From Methylocystis rosea SV97 (GTDB lineage Bacteria; Pseudomonadota; Alphaproteobacteria; Rhizobiales; Beijerinckiaceae), in NCBI RefSeq assembly GCF_000372845.1, contig NZ_KB889963.1:1236146-1300145 (forward strand): a DNA stretch of 64,000 nucleotides, given 5' to 3'. The notes below the pieces were generated by a model. That model saw only the letters and a list, made by a program, of their open reading frames with translations. It was not told the DNA's origin and searched no databases. Positions 47,145-56,220 of this stretch are shown here, one piece after another (within the stretch, counting starts at the first letter, position 1; the number at the start of each line of letters is the position of its first letter). The translations under genes and the position numbers were made by a program.

Positions 47145-48047
47145 ATGGATATTGCGCAGACGAGTTCGGGAAAGACCCATCGCGACGAGAATTTCCCTGT
47201 CGCCTCCTTTCTGATTGCGCCGCGGCATCGCGCGCCGATTCTGGCGTTCTATGAGTTCGTTCGCGCCGCCGACGACATCGCCGACCACCCGACGCTTTCC
47301 GCGCAAGAGAAGCTCGATCTGCTGGACGCGCTTGACGCCGCCCTGATCGGAGAGGCCGGAGAGGATGCGGAGGTGGCGCGTCGCCTGCGCGAGACCTGCC
47401 GGGAGCGCCGCCTCGATCCGCAGCATGCGCGCGATCTGATCCTCGCCTTCAAGCGCGACGTGACGCAATCGCGTTACCGCGACTGGGACGATCTCATCGA
47501 TTACTGCCGCTATTCGGCCATGCCCGTCGGACGCTTCGTCTGCGATCTTCACGGCGAGAACCCCGCCCGGGTCTGGCCGGCCAACGACGCGCTCTGCGCG
47601 GCGCTGCAAATCATCAATCACCTGCAGGATTGCGGCAAGGACTACCGCAACCTCGACCGGGTCTATCTGCCGCAGGACGCGCTCGCGGCGCATGGCGCGA
47701 CCGTCGAGATGCTCGCGCAGGAAAGCGCGTCGCCCCCGCTCCTGGCGACGATCCGCGACCTCAACGAGAAGACCGGGCGTCTGCTCGCGCAGTCGCGTCC
47801 CTTCGCCGATCTGATCGACGACGTGCGGCTCGCCATGGAGATCGGCGCCATCCAGACATTGGCCGAACAGCTCGTTGCGCGCCTTGCGGTCGCCGACCCG
47901 CTTCGCGACAAGGTTCACGACGGCAAGTTCAGCTTTGCGCTCAAAGGCGCGGCGGGCGCGCTGGGCGCGCTTCTTCGCCGCATTTCGCGTCCGCGCCGCG
48001 CAGATTCCGGCACCCTCCCGAGCACGCGCCCAGGGGCGCGCCAATGA
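47145..48047 (+). CDS. hpnC: Hydroxysqualene synthase HpnC
   Basis: This 300-residue squalene/phytoene-synthase-family protein converts presqualene diphosphate to hydroxysqualene. The first Asp-rich motif is AADDIAD (D43, D44, D47) and the second is NHLQDCGKDYRN. The N-terminal HRDENFPVASFL is a HpnC marker. Its stop overlaps the hpnD start by an ATGA, so translation is coupled. Confidence 0.92.
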   Translation: MDIAQTSSGKTHRDENFPVASFLIAPRHRAPILAFYEFVRAADDIADHPTLSAQEKLDLLDALDAALIGEAGEDAEVARRLRETCRERRLDPQHARDLILAFKRDVTQSRYRDWDDLIDYCRYSAMPVGRFVCDLHGENPARVWPANDALCAALQIINHLQDCGKDYRNLDRVYLPQDALAAHGATVEMLAQESASPPLLATIRDLNEKTGRLLAQSRPFADLIDDVRLAMEIGAIQTLAEQLVARLAVADPLRDKVHDGKFSFALKGAAGALGALLRRISRPRRADSGTLPSTRPGARQ

Positions 48048-48919
48048 CCATGGACGCGCTTGCCGATTCCACGACGCTGCGCACGCGCGCTATCGCGACC
48101 AGAAGCTCCTTCTATCTCGCGATGCGCATCCTCGAGCCGCCGCGCCGCGATGCGATGTTCGCCATTTACGCCTTCTGTCGCGCCGTTGACGACATCGCCG
48201 ACGACGAGGGCGACCGCGCCGTGCGCCGCGCCGCGCTCGGCCAGTGGCGCGCCGACCTCGATGAGCTTTACGCCGGCCGCATCCGCGCGCGCGTCAGCTT
48301 TCTCTCCGAACCCGTCCGCCGTTTCCGGCTGGAGCGCGCCGATTTCGAGTCGGTGATCGAAGGCATGGCCATGGACGTCGAGGAGGATATTTGCGCGCCC
48401 GACTGGGAAAAGCTTGAGCTCTATTGCGACCGAGTCGCGAGCGCCGTGGGACGGCTGTCGGTGCGCGCTTTCGGTCTCGCGGAGGAGGAGCCGGGCGCCG
48501 AATGCGATTTGCCGACGGGGCCGAAACTGCTCGCCTACCACCTCGGGCGCGCATTGCAGCTCACCAACATTTTGCGCGATCTCGACGAGGACGCCGCGCG
48601 GGGGCGGCTGTATTTGCCACGAGAGGCGCTTGAGTCCGCGGGGGTCATGAGCTTCGCGCCGCACGCCGTGCTGTCGCATCCTTCGCTCGAAGAGGTGTGC
48701 ACGCCGGTCCTCAGCCGCGCCCGCGAACATTATGACCAGGCGGATCTGGTGATGGCGGGGCTGCCCAAGCGCGCGGTGAAAGCGCCCTATCTCATGGCCG
48801 CCGGCTATCGTTCGATCCTCGACAATCTCGCCGCTCGCGGCTTTTCGGCGCCGCGCGCGCCGGTGCGGGCGTCGCGTCTCAAGCTCGTCAGCGCCTTCCT
48901 GCGACACGCCTTCACGTGA
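48044..48919 (+). CDS. hpnD: Presqualene diphosphate synthase HpnD
   Basis: This 291-residue enzyme condenses two farnesyl diphosphates to presqualene diphosphate. Asp-rich motifs are AVDDIADDE (D49, D50, D53) and LTNILRDLDEDAARGRLYLP. It has the typical SSFYLAMRILEPPRR N-terminal helix. It overlaps hpnC upstream (ATGA) and hpnE downstream (GTGA), so the three make one coupled unit. Confidence 0.95.
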   Translation: MTMDALADSTTLRTRAIATRSSFYLAMRILEPPRRDAMFAIYAFCRAVDDIADDEGDRAVRRAALGQWRADLDELYAGRIRARVSFLSEPVRRFRLERADFESVIEGMAMDVEEDICAPDWEKLELYCDRVASAVGRLSVRAFGLAEEEPGAECDLPTGPKLLAYHLGRALQLTNILRDLDEDAARGRLYLPREALESAGVMSFAPHAVLSHPSLEEVCTPVLSRAREHYDQADLVMAGLPKRAVKAPYLMAAGYRSILDNLAARGFSAPRAPVRASRLKLVSAFLRHAFT

Positions 48920-50163
48920 GCGAAACGGTTCATGTCGTCGGCGCGGGCCTCGCGGGGCTCGCCTGCGCGCTGCGTCTTGCCGGCGCCGGTCGCCGCGTCG
49001 CGCTTTACGAAGCCGCGCGCATGGCCGGCGGACGCTGCCGCTCCTATTTCGACGCGTCGCTCGGCCTGACGATCGACAACGGCAATCATTTGCTGCTCTC
49101 GGGCAATCAAGCCGCGCGCGACTATGCGAAGCGCATCGGCGCGAGCGAGGCGCTCGTTGGACCCAGCGAATGCGCCTTCGACTTTCTCGACGCGCGCACG
49201 GCTGAGCGTTGGACGCTGCGCCCGAACGCCTCGCGCATTCCCTGGTGGGTGTTTGTCGCCAACCGCCGCGTCCCCGGCACGGGGCCGCTCGACTATCTCG
49301 GCGCCGGCAAGCTTCTCTTTGCGAAGGACGGCGCGACCATCGGCGACACCATGCGCTGCCACGGCGCGCTGTGGGAGAAGCTTTGGCGCCCGGTTCTGCT
49401 TTCCGCTTTGAACACCGAGCCTGAAGAGGCGTCCGCCACGCTCGCAGGCGCCGTGCTGCGAGAGACGCTCGCGGCGGGCGGCGACGCCTGCCGCCCCATG
49501 GTCGCCAAAGGCGGCCTCGGCGACGCCTTCATCGAGCCGGCGCTGCGCACGCTTCGCGCCAAAGGCGTCGAGCCGCGCTTCGGGGCGCGCCTGCGCGACA
49601 TCGCTCTCGACGAGTCTCGCGTCGCTGCGCTGCGTTTCGGCGACGCGGAAGTGACGCTTGAAAAAGGCGACGCGATTGTCCTCGCGACGCCGCCGTGGAT
49701 CGCGCAGGAGCTTCTCCCCGGTCTCGTCGCGCCGGACGATTTTCGCGCGATCCTCAATGCGCATTTCAAGATCGCGCCGCCGCCGGGCCAGCCGCTGCTT
49801 CTTGGCATGATCGGCACGCTCACCGAATGGCTCTTCGCCTTCGACGATCGCCTGTCGGTGACGATCAGCGGCGCCGACCGCCTGATCGACGAGTCGCGCG
49901 ACGCGCTTGCGCAAAAAATCTGGGCGGAGGTCTCCGCTGCGACCGGCCTGCCGGCGGCGCTGCCGCCCTGGCAGATCGTGAAGGAGAAGCGCGCCACCTT
50001 CGCCGCGACGCCGGCGCAGGAGAAGCGCCGGCCCGATGCGAAGACGCGCTGGGACAATCTTTGGCTTGCCGGCGACTGGACGAATACCGGCCTGCCGGCG
50101 ACGATCGAGGGCTCGATACGATCGGGGGATCGAGCGGCGGAACTGGCGACGATGGCCAATTGA
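48916..50163 (+). CDS. hpnE: Hydroxysqualene dehydroxylase HpnE
   Basis: This 415-residue FAD-dependent enzyme of the amine-oxidase/desaturase fold reduces hydroxysqualene to squalene. The dinucleotide motif is VVGAGLAGLACALRLAGAG, and the C-terminal FAD segment is WLAGDWTNTGLPATIEGS. It begins with a GTG that overlaps the hpnD stop. Its product feeds the cyclase at 18.8-20.7 kb. Confidence 0.93.
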   Translation: MSETVHVVGAGLAGLACALRLAGAGRRVALYEAARMAGGRCRSYFDASLGLTIDNGNHLLLSGNQAARDYAKRIGASEALVGPSECAFDFLDARTAERWTLRPNASRIPWWVFVANRRVPGTGPLDYLGAGKLLFAKDGATIGDTMRCHGALWEKLWRPVLLSALNTEPEEASATLAGAVLRETLAAGGDACRPMVAKGGLGDAFIEPALRTLRAKGVEPRFGARLRDIALDESRVAALRFGDAEVTLEKGDAIVLATPPWIAQELLPGLVAPDDFRAILNAHFKIAPPPGQPLLLGMIGTLTEWLFAFDDRLSVTISGADRLIDESRDALAQKIWAEVSAATGLPAALPPWQIVKEKRATFAATPAQEKRRPDAKTRWDNLWLAGDWTNTGLPATIEGSIRSGDRAAELATMAN

Positions 50164-50181
50164 ATGTGACCCTTCGTGAAT

Positions 50182-50205
50182 GGCGCAAGGAAGCGCGCTT
50201 GCGCC
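50182..50205. terminator. Hairpin between hpnE and permease
   Basis: GGCGCAAG and CTTGCGCC form an 8-base perfect stem with an 8-base loop between the convergent hpnE and APC permease genes. There is no T-tract, so it may only be a mild stop. Confidence 0.4.
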
Positions 50206-50220
50206 TCATCAATGCGAAAT

Positions 50221-51645
50221 TTACCTGCGGTCTTGCGCCGCGTTGACGCCCTGCGCCAGCCGGCTGCGATGGCGGCTGTAGAGAAAATAGATGGCGAGGC
50301 CGATCGCCATCCAGATCGCGAAGCGCTCCCAGGCCACCGTCGGCAGGCGTGACAACAGCCACAGCGAGAAGCCGATGCCGACGAGCGGCGTGAAGGGGAC
50401 GAAAGGCGCGCGAAAGCTGCGCGGCACGTCCGGGCGGGTGCGGCGCAGCACGATGATCGCCGAACAGATGACGACGAAGGCGGAGAGCGTGCCGATGTTC
50501 ACCAGCTCCGCCACTTCCTTGATCGGATAGAGCGCGGCGACGAGCGCGGTCAGCGCGCCGGCGATTAGCGTCGGCCGGTAGGGCGTCTGAAAGCGCGGAT
50601 GCAGCCTCGCGAACCAGGCCGGGAGCAGACCGTCGCGGCTCATGGCGAACCAGATGCGGGCGCAGGCGAGGAGAAAAGCGAGCATCACGCTGGCGATGCC
50701 CGCGACCGCCGCAAGCGAGACGACGAAAGCGACCCAGGGCAGGCCGAGCGACGCGAAAGCGGTCGCGACCGGCGCCGGATTGTCGAGCGTGTCGTAGCGC
50801 ACGATTCCGGTGAGCACGAGCGACATGGCGATGTAGAGCGTCAGCGCCACGACAAGCGACAGAAGGACGGCGCGCGGCACGTCGCGCTGCGGCGCGCGGG
50901 CTTCTTCGGCGGCGGTCGTCAGCGTGTCGTAGCCGAACACGGCGAAGAACACGACCGCGGCGCCCTGCGCCACGCCGGAAAAGCCGAAGGGCATAAAGGG
51001 CGACCAGTTCTCGACGCGCACATAGGGAATGCCCGCCACGATCACCAACAGCGCCGCGGCGATTTTGACGATCACCATCGCGGTGTTGAAGCGCGCGCCA
51101 AGCTCCACGCGCAGCGTCAACAGGCCGGCGACGCCAAGCGCGCCGAGCGCGGCGAAAAGATCGACGACGCGGCCGGCGCCGGTTCCCGGCGCGCCGCTCG
51201 CCCATTCAGGAAGCGCGAGGCCGAATTGCGCGAGCAGCGCCTGCAAATAGGCCGACCAGCCGATCGCCACCACGGCGACGACCAGCGCGTATTCGAGGAG
51301 AAGGTCCCAGCCGATGATCCAGGCGGCGAGTTCGCCCAGCACGGCGTAGGCATATGTGTAGGCGCTGCCGGCGACGGGAATCATGCCGGCGAATTCGGCA
51401 TAGGAGAGCGCCGCCGCGGCGCTCGCGACGCCGGCGATCAGGAAGGAGAGGGCGACGCCAGGGCCGGCCTGAGTCGCCGCCACCACGCCGGTCAGCACGA
51501 AAATGCCGACGCCGATGAGCCCGCCAAGGCCGATGCCGGTGAGTTGCCAGACCCCCAGCACGCGACGGAATCCGCCCGGCTGGTCGGCTTCGGCTTGCAG
51601 CGATTCGATGGATTTGGCGCGCAGCAGCGAGGAGGAAAGCTTCAT
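50221..51645 (-). CDS. APC-family amino acid permease
   Basis: This 474-residue membrane protein is a cationic-amino-acid-transporter-like APC permease. It begins with the helix-1 loop GIGLGGLIGVGIFVLTG and has the YAEFAGMIPVAGSAYTY segment characteristic of the CAT/YhdG group. About 12 transmembrane segments follow. The probable substrate is an amino acid, but which is not clear. Start is the ATG at 51645. A terminator hairpin lies upstream at 51741-51761. Confidence 0.9.
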   Translation of the reverse strand: MKLSSSLLRAKSIESLQAEADQPGGFRRVLGVWQLTGIGLGGLIGVGIFVLTGVVAATQAGPGVALSFLIAGVASAAAALSYAEFAGMIPVAGSAYTYAYAVLGELAAWIIGWDLLLEYALVVAVVAIGWSAYLQALLAQFGLALPEWASGAPGTGAGRVVDLFAALGALGVAGLLTLRVELGARFNTAMVIVKIAAALLVIVAGIPYVRVENWSPFMPFGFSGVAQGAAVVFFAVFGYDTLTTAAEEARAPQRDVPRAVLLSLVVALTLYIAMSLVLTGIVRYDTLDNPAPVATAFASLGLPWVAFVVSLAAVAGIASVMLAFLLACARIWFAMSRDGLLPAWFARLHPRFQTPYRPTLIAGALTALVAALYPIKEVAELVNIGTLSAFVVICSAIIVLRRTRPDVPRSFRAPFVPFTPLVGIGFSLWLLSRLPTVAWERFAIWMAIGLAIYFLYSRHRSRLAQGVNAAQDRR

Positions 51646-51735
51646 CAAAATGGCCCGTCGGCGGGCGTGTCCGCCACGACGTCCATAGGCGATCCCGGCG
51701 GCGCTGTCATTGCGGCCGGGGCGTCATGCAGGCGC

Positions 51736-51768
51736 AAAAAAGAGCGGCCAGCGGCCGCTCTTTCGTTT
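51736..51768. terminator. Bidirectional intrinsic terminator
   Basis: AGAGCGGCC (51741-51749) and GGCCGCTCT (51753-51761) form a perfect 9-base stem with a 3-base loop, flanked by AAAAA on the left and TTTCGTTTT on the right. It ends the SmbP-like transcript on the minus strand. Confidence 0.8.
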
Positions 51769-51776
51769 TGTCAGGC

Positions 51777-51806
51777 GACCTATTTCTTGGCGACCTATTT
51801 CTTGGC
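51777..51806. repeat. Tandem 15-base duplication at the SmbP-like gene end
   Basis: CGACCTATTTCTTGG is repeated twice head to tail. On the minus strand each unit encodes Ala-Lys-Lys-stop in the same frame, so the second copy lies after the first stop and does not change the protein. Confidence 0.85.
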
Positions 51807-52133
51807 GGCCTCGAGATGCGTCAGCGCCTCTTCGGCGTGTTTCGTCGCGACGTCGGCATGCTTCTGCTTGCCGTGGTCGATGGCCATTTCAAGATGCGAA
51901 ACGCCCTGTTTGGTATGCTCGTTCGGCTTCTCGGCCTCGGACGCCTTGGCGTGCTTCAAGCCTTCTTCCGCATGCATCGTCAGCGCCTCGGCCTTTCCCT
52001 GCTTGCCTTCGCTGATCGCCTGTTTGGTGTGGGTGATGGCTTCACCCAGATGATCTTCCGCATAGGCCAACCGAGGGGCGAAAAAGGCCGCGAGGGATAG
52101 AGCCAAAGCGGTTGCAAAAATTCTGCGATTCAT
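51795..52133 (-). CDS. SmbP-like small metal-binding protein
   Basis: This 112-residue exported protein has a Sec signal (ALALSLAAFFAPRLAYA, cleavage after AYA) and a His-rich, four-helix-like mature part with regular His at HLGEAITHTKQ, MHAEEGLKHAK, HTKQGVSHLEMAIDHG and HAEEALTHLEAAKK. This is the pattern of SmbP, a periplasmic metal-binding protein first described in Nitrosomonas. It may buffer copper or other metals. GAGGAGACG precedes the ATG. The last codons and stop are duplicated in tandem downstream. Confidence 0.85.
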   Translation of the reverse strand: MNRRIFATALALSLAAFFAPRLAYAEDHLGEAITHTKQAISEGKQGKAEALTMHAEEGLKHAKASEAEKPNEHTKQGVSHLEMAIDHGKQKHADVATKHAEEALTHLEAAKK

Positions 52134-52230
52134 GGACGTCTCCTCAATTGTTTCGCCGCATGACGTAAATATGGTCGCTTTCGCTCTAGTATCGAGGTCC
52201 TGTCCGGCATTCTCGACGTCGCGGGAGCCA

Positions 52231-52632
52231 TCACTGCCGGTCGGCGGCGAAAAGCTCGCAACTCTCGCCGAATTCCGCCAGGCCGCCCTCAAGAAATGAG
52301 GCGAGAAGCGGCACGCCAAGAAGATAGGCCGATGTCGAGCCTTCGTGCCGGGCCCGCGCTTGCGCGACAGCCTCGTTCCATTCGCTCGCGGCGAAATCGC
52401 CGCGGCCCACCCACATCAGCGCAACGAGTTCAACCTGCTCGTCGATGTCCATGGCTTCGATAAAGGAGGCAACCTCATCGCGCGTGGTGGAGAACGCGTC
52501 CTCCGTCAACACGCTGACGAAACCGTCATCCGTGGCGTTTGAGGCGTCCGCCTCGATTCCCTCATCTTCGCTTTCAAGCTCACGCGCCTTGACGACGACG
52601 AAACAGACTTTGTCCGTATTGATGGTCGGCAT
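52231..52632 (-). CDS. DUF3775 domain protein
   Basis: This 133-residue acidic protein matches the DUF3775 family: INTDKVCFVVVKARELE, then a central DEVASFIEAMDIDEQVELVALMWVGRGDF segment split here as DEVASFIEAMDIDEQ and ELVALMWVGRGDF, and YLLGVPLLASFLEGGLAEFG. It has no signal or membrane segment. Function of the family is unknown. The ATG at 52632 has GGAG upstream. It is divergent from alanine dehydrogenase. Confidence 0.8.
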   Translation of the reverse strand: MPTINTDKVCFVVVKARELESEDEGIEADASNATDDGFVSVLTEDAFSTTRDEVASFIEAMDIDEQVELVALMWVGRGDFAASEWNEAVAQARARHEGSTSAYLLGVPLLASFLEGGLAEFGESCELFAADRQ

Positions 52633-52756
52633 TTCTTGCACTCCGCCGTTTTGAAACTCGCTTGACCTTCGCCCTTGTTTTGAAAGGCCACCCTTTGCAT
52701 ATATTCCCCACAGGCGAGATGTTTACCCGAGTCGACGCCGTATTTTGGAGCCGGAA

Positions 52757-53887
52757 ATGCGTGTCGGCGCGCCGAAAGAAACCAAGGACAATGAATATCG
52801 CGTCGGCCTGACGCCGTCTTCGGTCGCCGAGCTTGCCCATGCGGGACAGGAAGTCTTCATCGAGCGCGGCGCAGGCGAGGGCGCGGATCTATCGGACTCG
52901 GATTACGCCGCCGCGGGCGCGAAGCTCGTCGATGGTCCTGAAGCGCTCTTTGCCGCCGCGCAATTGATCGTCAAGGTGAAGGAGCCGCAGCGGCGCGAGA
53001 TTGCTTACTTGCGGCCGGACCATGTGCTCTTCACCTATTTCCATCTCGCCGCGGACGCTGAACTCACGCGCGAACTCATGGCGAGCGGCGCCCATTGCAT
53101 CGCCTATGAGACGGTCACGGCGCCCGGCGGCGGATTGCCGCTGCTTGCGCCGATGTCCGAAATCGCCGGCCGGCTCGCCCCGCAAATTGGCGCGCATTTT
53201 CTGGAAAAGCAGGCGGGCGGCCGCGGCGTTCTGCTCGCGGGCGCGCCCGGCGTGCCGCCAGCTGACGTTCTCGTTCTTGGCGCGGGCAGCGTCGGCGCGC
53301 AGGCGACGGCGATTGCGCTCGGCATGGGCGCGAGCGTGCTTGTCGCCGACCGCAACCCCGACGCGCTGCGGCGTCTCGAAACGCGTTTCGGTTTCGCGGC
53401 GCGCACCATCTATTCGACCCGCGCCGCGATCGCCGAATCGGTGAAGCGCGCCGATCTCGTCATCTGCGCGGCGCTCGCGCCAGGCGCCAGGGCGCCGATC
53501 CTGATCACGCGGGATATGCTGTCGACGATGAAGCGTGGCGCCGTGATTGTCGATGTCGCGATTGATCAGGGCGGCAGCTGCGAGACGTCACGGCCGACGA
53601 GCCATTCCGACCCGACCTATGTCGTTGACGGGGTCGTGCATTATTGCGTCACCAACATGCCCGGAGTTACGCCGCGCACGGCGACGTTCGCGCTCAATAA
53701 CGCCACATTGCCCTTCGTGCTGGCGCTCGCCAACAAGGGGTGGCGTCGCGCCATCGAGGACGACCCGCATCTTCGCGCGGGGCTGGAAATTTCCTCTGGT
53801 CGCATTCTGTCGCCGCCGGTCGCCGCCGCGCATGGCCTGCCGCTGTCGCCGCAGCTCATGGCGCTGGACAGCGCCGGCGCCGCATAG
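52757..53887 (+). CDS. ald: Alanine dehydrogenase
   Basis: This 376-residue enzyme interconverts alanine and pyruvate plus ammonia with NAD. The start MRVGAPKETKDNEYRVGLTP is the family signature. The NAD site is VLVLGAGSVGAQA, and DVAIDQGGSCETSRPTSH and NMPGVTPRTATFALNNATLP are conserved. Length matches (about 370). GGAGCCGGAA precedes the ATG. Confidence 0.96.
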   Translation: MRVGAPKETKDNEYRVGLTPSSVAELAHAGQEVFIERGAGEGADLSDSDYAAAGAKLVDGPEALFAAAQLIVKVKEPQRREIAYLRPDHVLFTYFHLAADAELTRELMASGAHCIAYETVTAPGGGLPLLAPMSEIAGRLAPQIGAHFLEKQAGGRGVLLAGAPGVPPADVLVLGAGSVGAQATAIALGMGASVLVADRNPDALRRLETRFGFAARTIYSTRAAIAESVKRADLVICAALAPGARAPILITRDMLSTMKRGAVIVDVAIDQGGSCETSRPTSHSDPTYVVDGVVHYCVTNMPGVTPRTATFALNNATLPFVLALANKGWRRAIEDDPHLRAGLEISSGRILSPPVAAAHGLPLSPQLMALDSAGAA

Positions 53888-54132
53888 CATCCTGCTGAAT
53901 GACGTCAGCCATTCGGGTCCGTGCGACCTTTTCGCACAATCGACCCTGGAGAGCGGTTGCTCAGGGGAGCAATTCGGCATTGCTTTGTAATAATTCGAGC
54001 TTATGTCGCCGGGCGCGTCGTCTCGCGCCAGGCCGGCAGAGCTTTTCTCATCAGCGCGCAATTGTTAGACCAGAGCGACGCGGCGTTTGCGGAGCGGCGC
54101 GCCCCATCATTCGAAAACAGCAGGTTTAGGGC

Positions 54133-56151
54133 ATGAGCGCGAACCAGGACCAGGATCCCGCCGCCAACCGGAAACGAGGGGCCACGGCGGAAAAGGTCTC
54201 CGCGCTCGGCAAGTCCGAAACGCCGGTGAAGCCGTCCCGCAAGGTCAAAAACAAGGCTAAGAAAAACACTCCGGCGAAAAAGCCTTCCGCGCCCAGCGCT
54301 CCGAAGCAAAAGGCCGCGCCCGCGCCCGCGCCGCCTAATGGCGCAGGCGCGCCCCCGCCGCGTCCCAATCTCGAGAAATTCGTCCAGCTCGACATCGAAG
54401 CGATCGCCGACAATATGGCGCAGCTCGTGGACCAGGCCCGTAAGGCGTTGGCCGCGGCGATTGGCGGGGTCAATCCCGATGAGGCGCGCAGCGAACTCGC
54501 CGCCAACGTCGCCGACGCCACCAAGACCCTGGGCGCCGTCGCCGAATATTGGCTGTCGAAACCCGAGCGCGCCGCCGTCGCCCAGGCCGATCTTTACAAG
54601 GGGTTGAGCGAAATCTGGCGGCAGACGCTTCGCCGCTACGGCGGGGAGGACGTCGCCCCCATCGTGCCCTCGGATCGCGCCGACAAGCGCTTCTCCGGGC
54701 CCGAATGGAACGAGAACCCCTTCTTCGACTGGCTGCGGCAATCCTATCTGCTCGCGTCGCGCTGGGCGGGCGACATGGTCGAGAGCGCCGAGGGTCTCGA
54801 CCCGCAGACAAAGGCCAGGGCGGTCTTTTATACGCGGCTGATCTCCAGCGCGATTTCGCCATCGAACTTCGTGCCGACCAATCCGGAACTGTTGCGCGCG
54901 ACGATGGACGCGAAGGGCGAGAATCTGGTCCGCGGCTTGAAGATGCTGGCGGAAGACATTTCCGCAGGCGGCGGCGTGTTGAAGATCCGCCAGAGCGCGG
55001 ACCAGAAATTCGAACTGGGCGTCGATATGGCGAATACGCCCGGCAAGGTGATCTGGCGCAATGACGTGATGGAGCTCATTCAATATGAGCCCACGACGGC
55101 GGAAGTTTATGCGCGGCCGCTACTCATTACGCCCCCTTGGATCAACAAATTCTATGTGCTCGATCTCAACCCCGAGAAAAGTTTCGTTCGCTGGGCCGTT
55201 GAGCAAGGCTTCACGGTCTTCATCATCTCCTGGGTCAATCCCGACGAGACCAAGGCCACGAAGGGCTTTGAGGCCTATATGCACGAGGGCGTGCTGACCG
55301 CGCTCGACGTGATCGAGAAGGCGACGGGCGAACGCAAGGTCACGGCGGCGGGCTATTGCGTTGGCGGCACGCTGCTCGCCCTGACGCTCGCCTATATGGC
55401 GGCGACCGGCGATGATCGCATCGACAGCGTCACCCTGTTTGCGACGCAGGTCGATTTCTCGGACGCTGGCGATCTACAGATCTTCGTCGACGAGGCGCGG
55501 CTCGCGGCGCTCGACGAAAGCATGGCGCGCACCGGCTATCTCGAAGGCTATAAGATGGCCAACGCCTTCAATATGCTGCGGCCGAACGAACTCATCTGGA
55601 ATTATGTCGTCAACAATTACATGAAGGGGGTCGAGCCCGCCGCTTTCGATCTCTTGTACTGGAATTCCGATTCGACGCGCATTCCGCGGGCCAATCACTC
55701 CTTCTACCTGCGCAGCTGCTATCTCGAAAATCGTCTCGCCCGCGGCGAGATGGTCATCGACGACGTTCGGCTCAATTTGCGTCAGGTGAAGGCGCCGGTC
55801 TTTGAGATTGCGACCAAGGAGGATCATATCGCGCCGGCGCAATCCGTGTTCCGCGGCGCGAGATTCTTCGGCGGCGACGTAACCTTCGTGCTCGGCGGGT
55901 CGGGCCATATCGCTGGGATCATCAACCCGCCCTCCAAAGACAAATATCAATATTGGACGGGCGGTCCCGCGAAGGGCTCTTTCGAGGAATGGATCAAGAA
56001 AGCCAAGGAGACCAAGGGCTCCTGGTGGCCGCACTGGTTGGGCTGGGTGACCGCGCAGGCGCCCAAGAAAGTCCCCGCGCGCCAGCCCGGCGGCGGCAAG
56101 CTCAAGATCATCTGCGACGCGCCCGGCGAATATGTGCGGGTGCGGGGATAA
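54133..56151 (+). CDS. phaC: Class I poly(3-hydroxyalkanoate) synthase PhaC
   Basis: This 672-residue enzyme polymerises hydroxyacyl-CoA. The lipase-like box GYCVGG carries the nucleophilic Cys, and the distal catalytic His is in GGSGHIAGIINPP. It also has WINKFYVLDLNPEKSF. Residues 12-76 form an unusual Lys/Pro/Ala-rich tail (PSRKVKNKAKKNTPAKKPSA), not seen in Ralstonia PhaC. phaA and phaB are elsewhere. Ribosome site is weak. Confidence 0.94.
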   Translation: MSANQDQDPAANRKRGATAEKVSALGKSETPVKPSRKVKNKAKKNTPAKKPSAPSAPKQKAAPAPAPPNGAGAPPPRPNLEKFVQLDIEAIADNMAQLVDQARKALAAAIGGVNPDEARSELAANVADATKTLGAVAEYWLSKPERAAVAQADLYKGLSEIWRQTLRRYGGEDVAPIVPSDRADKRFSGPEWNENPFFDWLRQSYLLASRWAGDMVESAEGLDPQTKARAVFYTRLISSAISPSNFVPTNPELLRATMDAKGENLVRGLKMLAEDISAGGGVLKIRQSADQKFELGVDMANTPGKVIWRNDVMELIQYEPTTAEVYARPLLITPPWINKFYVLDLNPEKSFVRWAVEQGFTVFIISWVNPDETKATKGFEAYMHEGVLTALDVIEKATGERKVTAAGYCVGGTLLALTLAYMAATGDDRIDSVTLFATQVDFSDAGDLQIFVDEARLAALDESMARTGYLEGYKMANAFNMLRPNELIWNYVVNNYMKGVEPAAFDLLYWNSDSTRIPRANHSFYLRSCYLENRLARGEMVIDDVRLNLRQVKAPVFEIATKEDHIAPAQSVFRGARFFGGDVTFVLGGSGHIAGIINPPSKDKYQYWTGGPAKGSFEEWIKKAKETKGSWWPHWLGWVTAQAPKKVPARQPGGGKLKIICDAPGEYVRVRG

Positions 56152-56220
56152 GCCTGCTTCTTTTGAGTGAATGCATTTTTTTTGTGGGGTAGCAATTCGA
56201 TTTGAACAGGGAGCGTCGGC

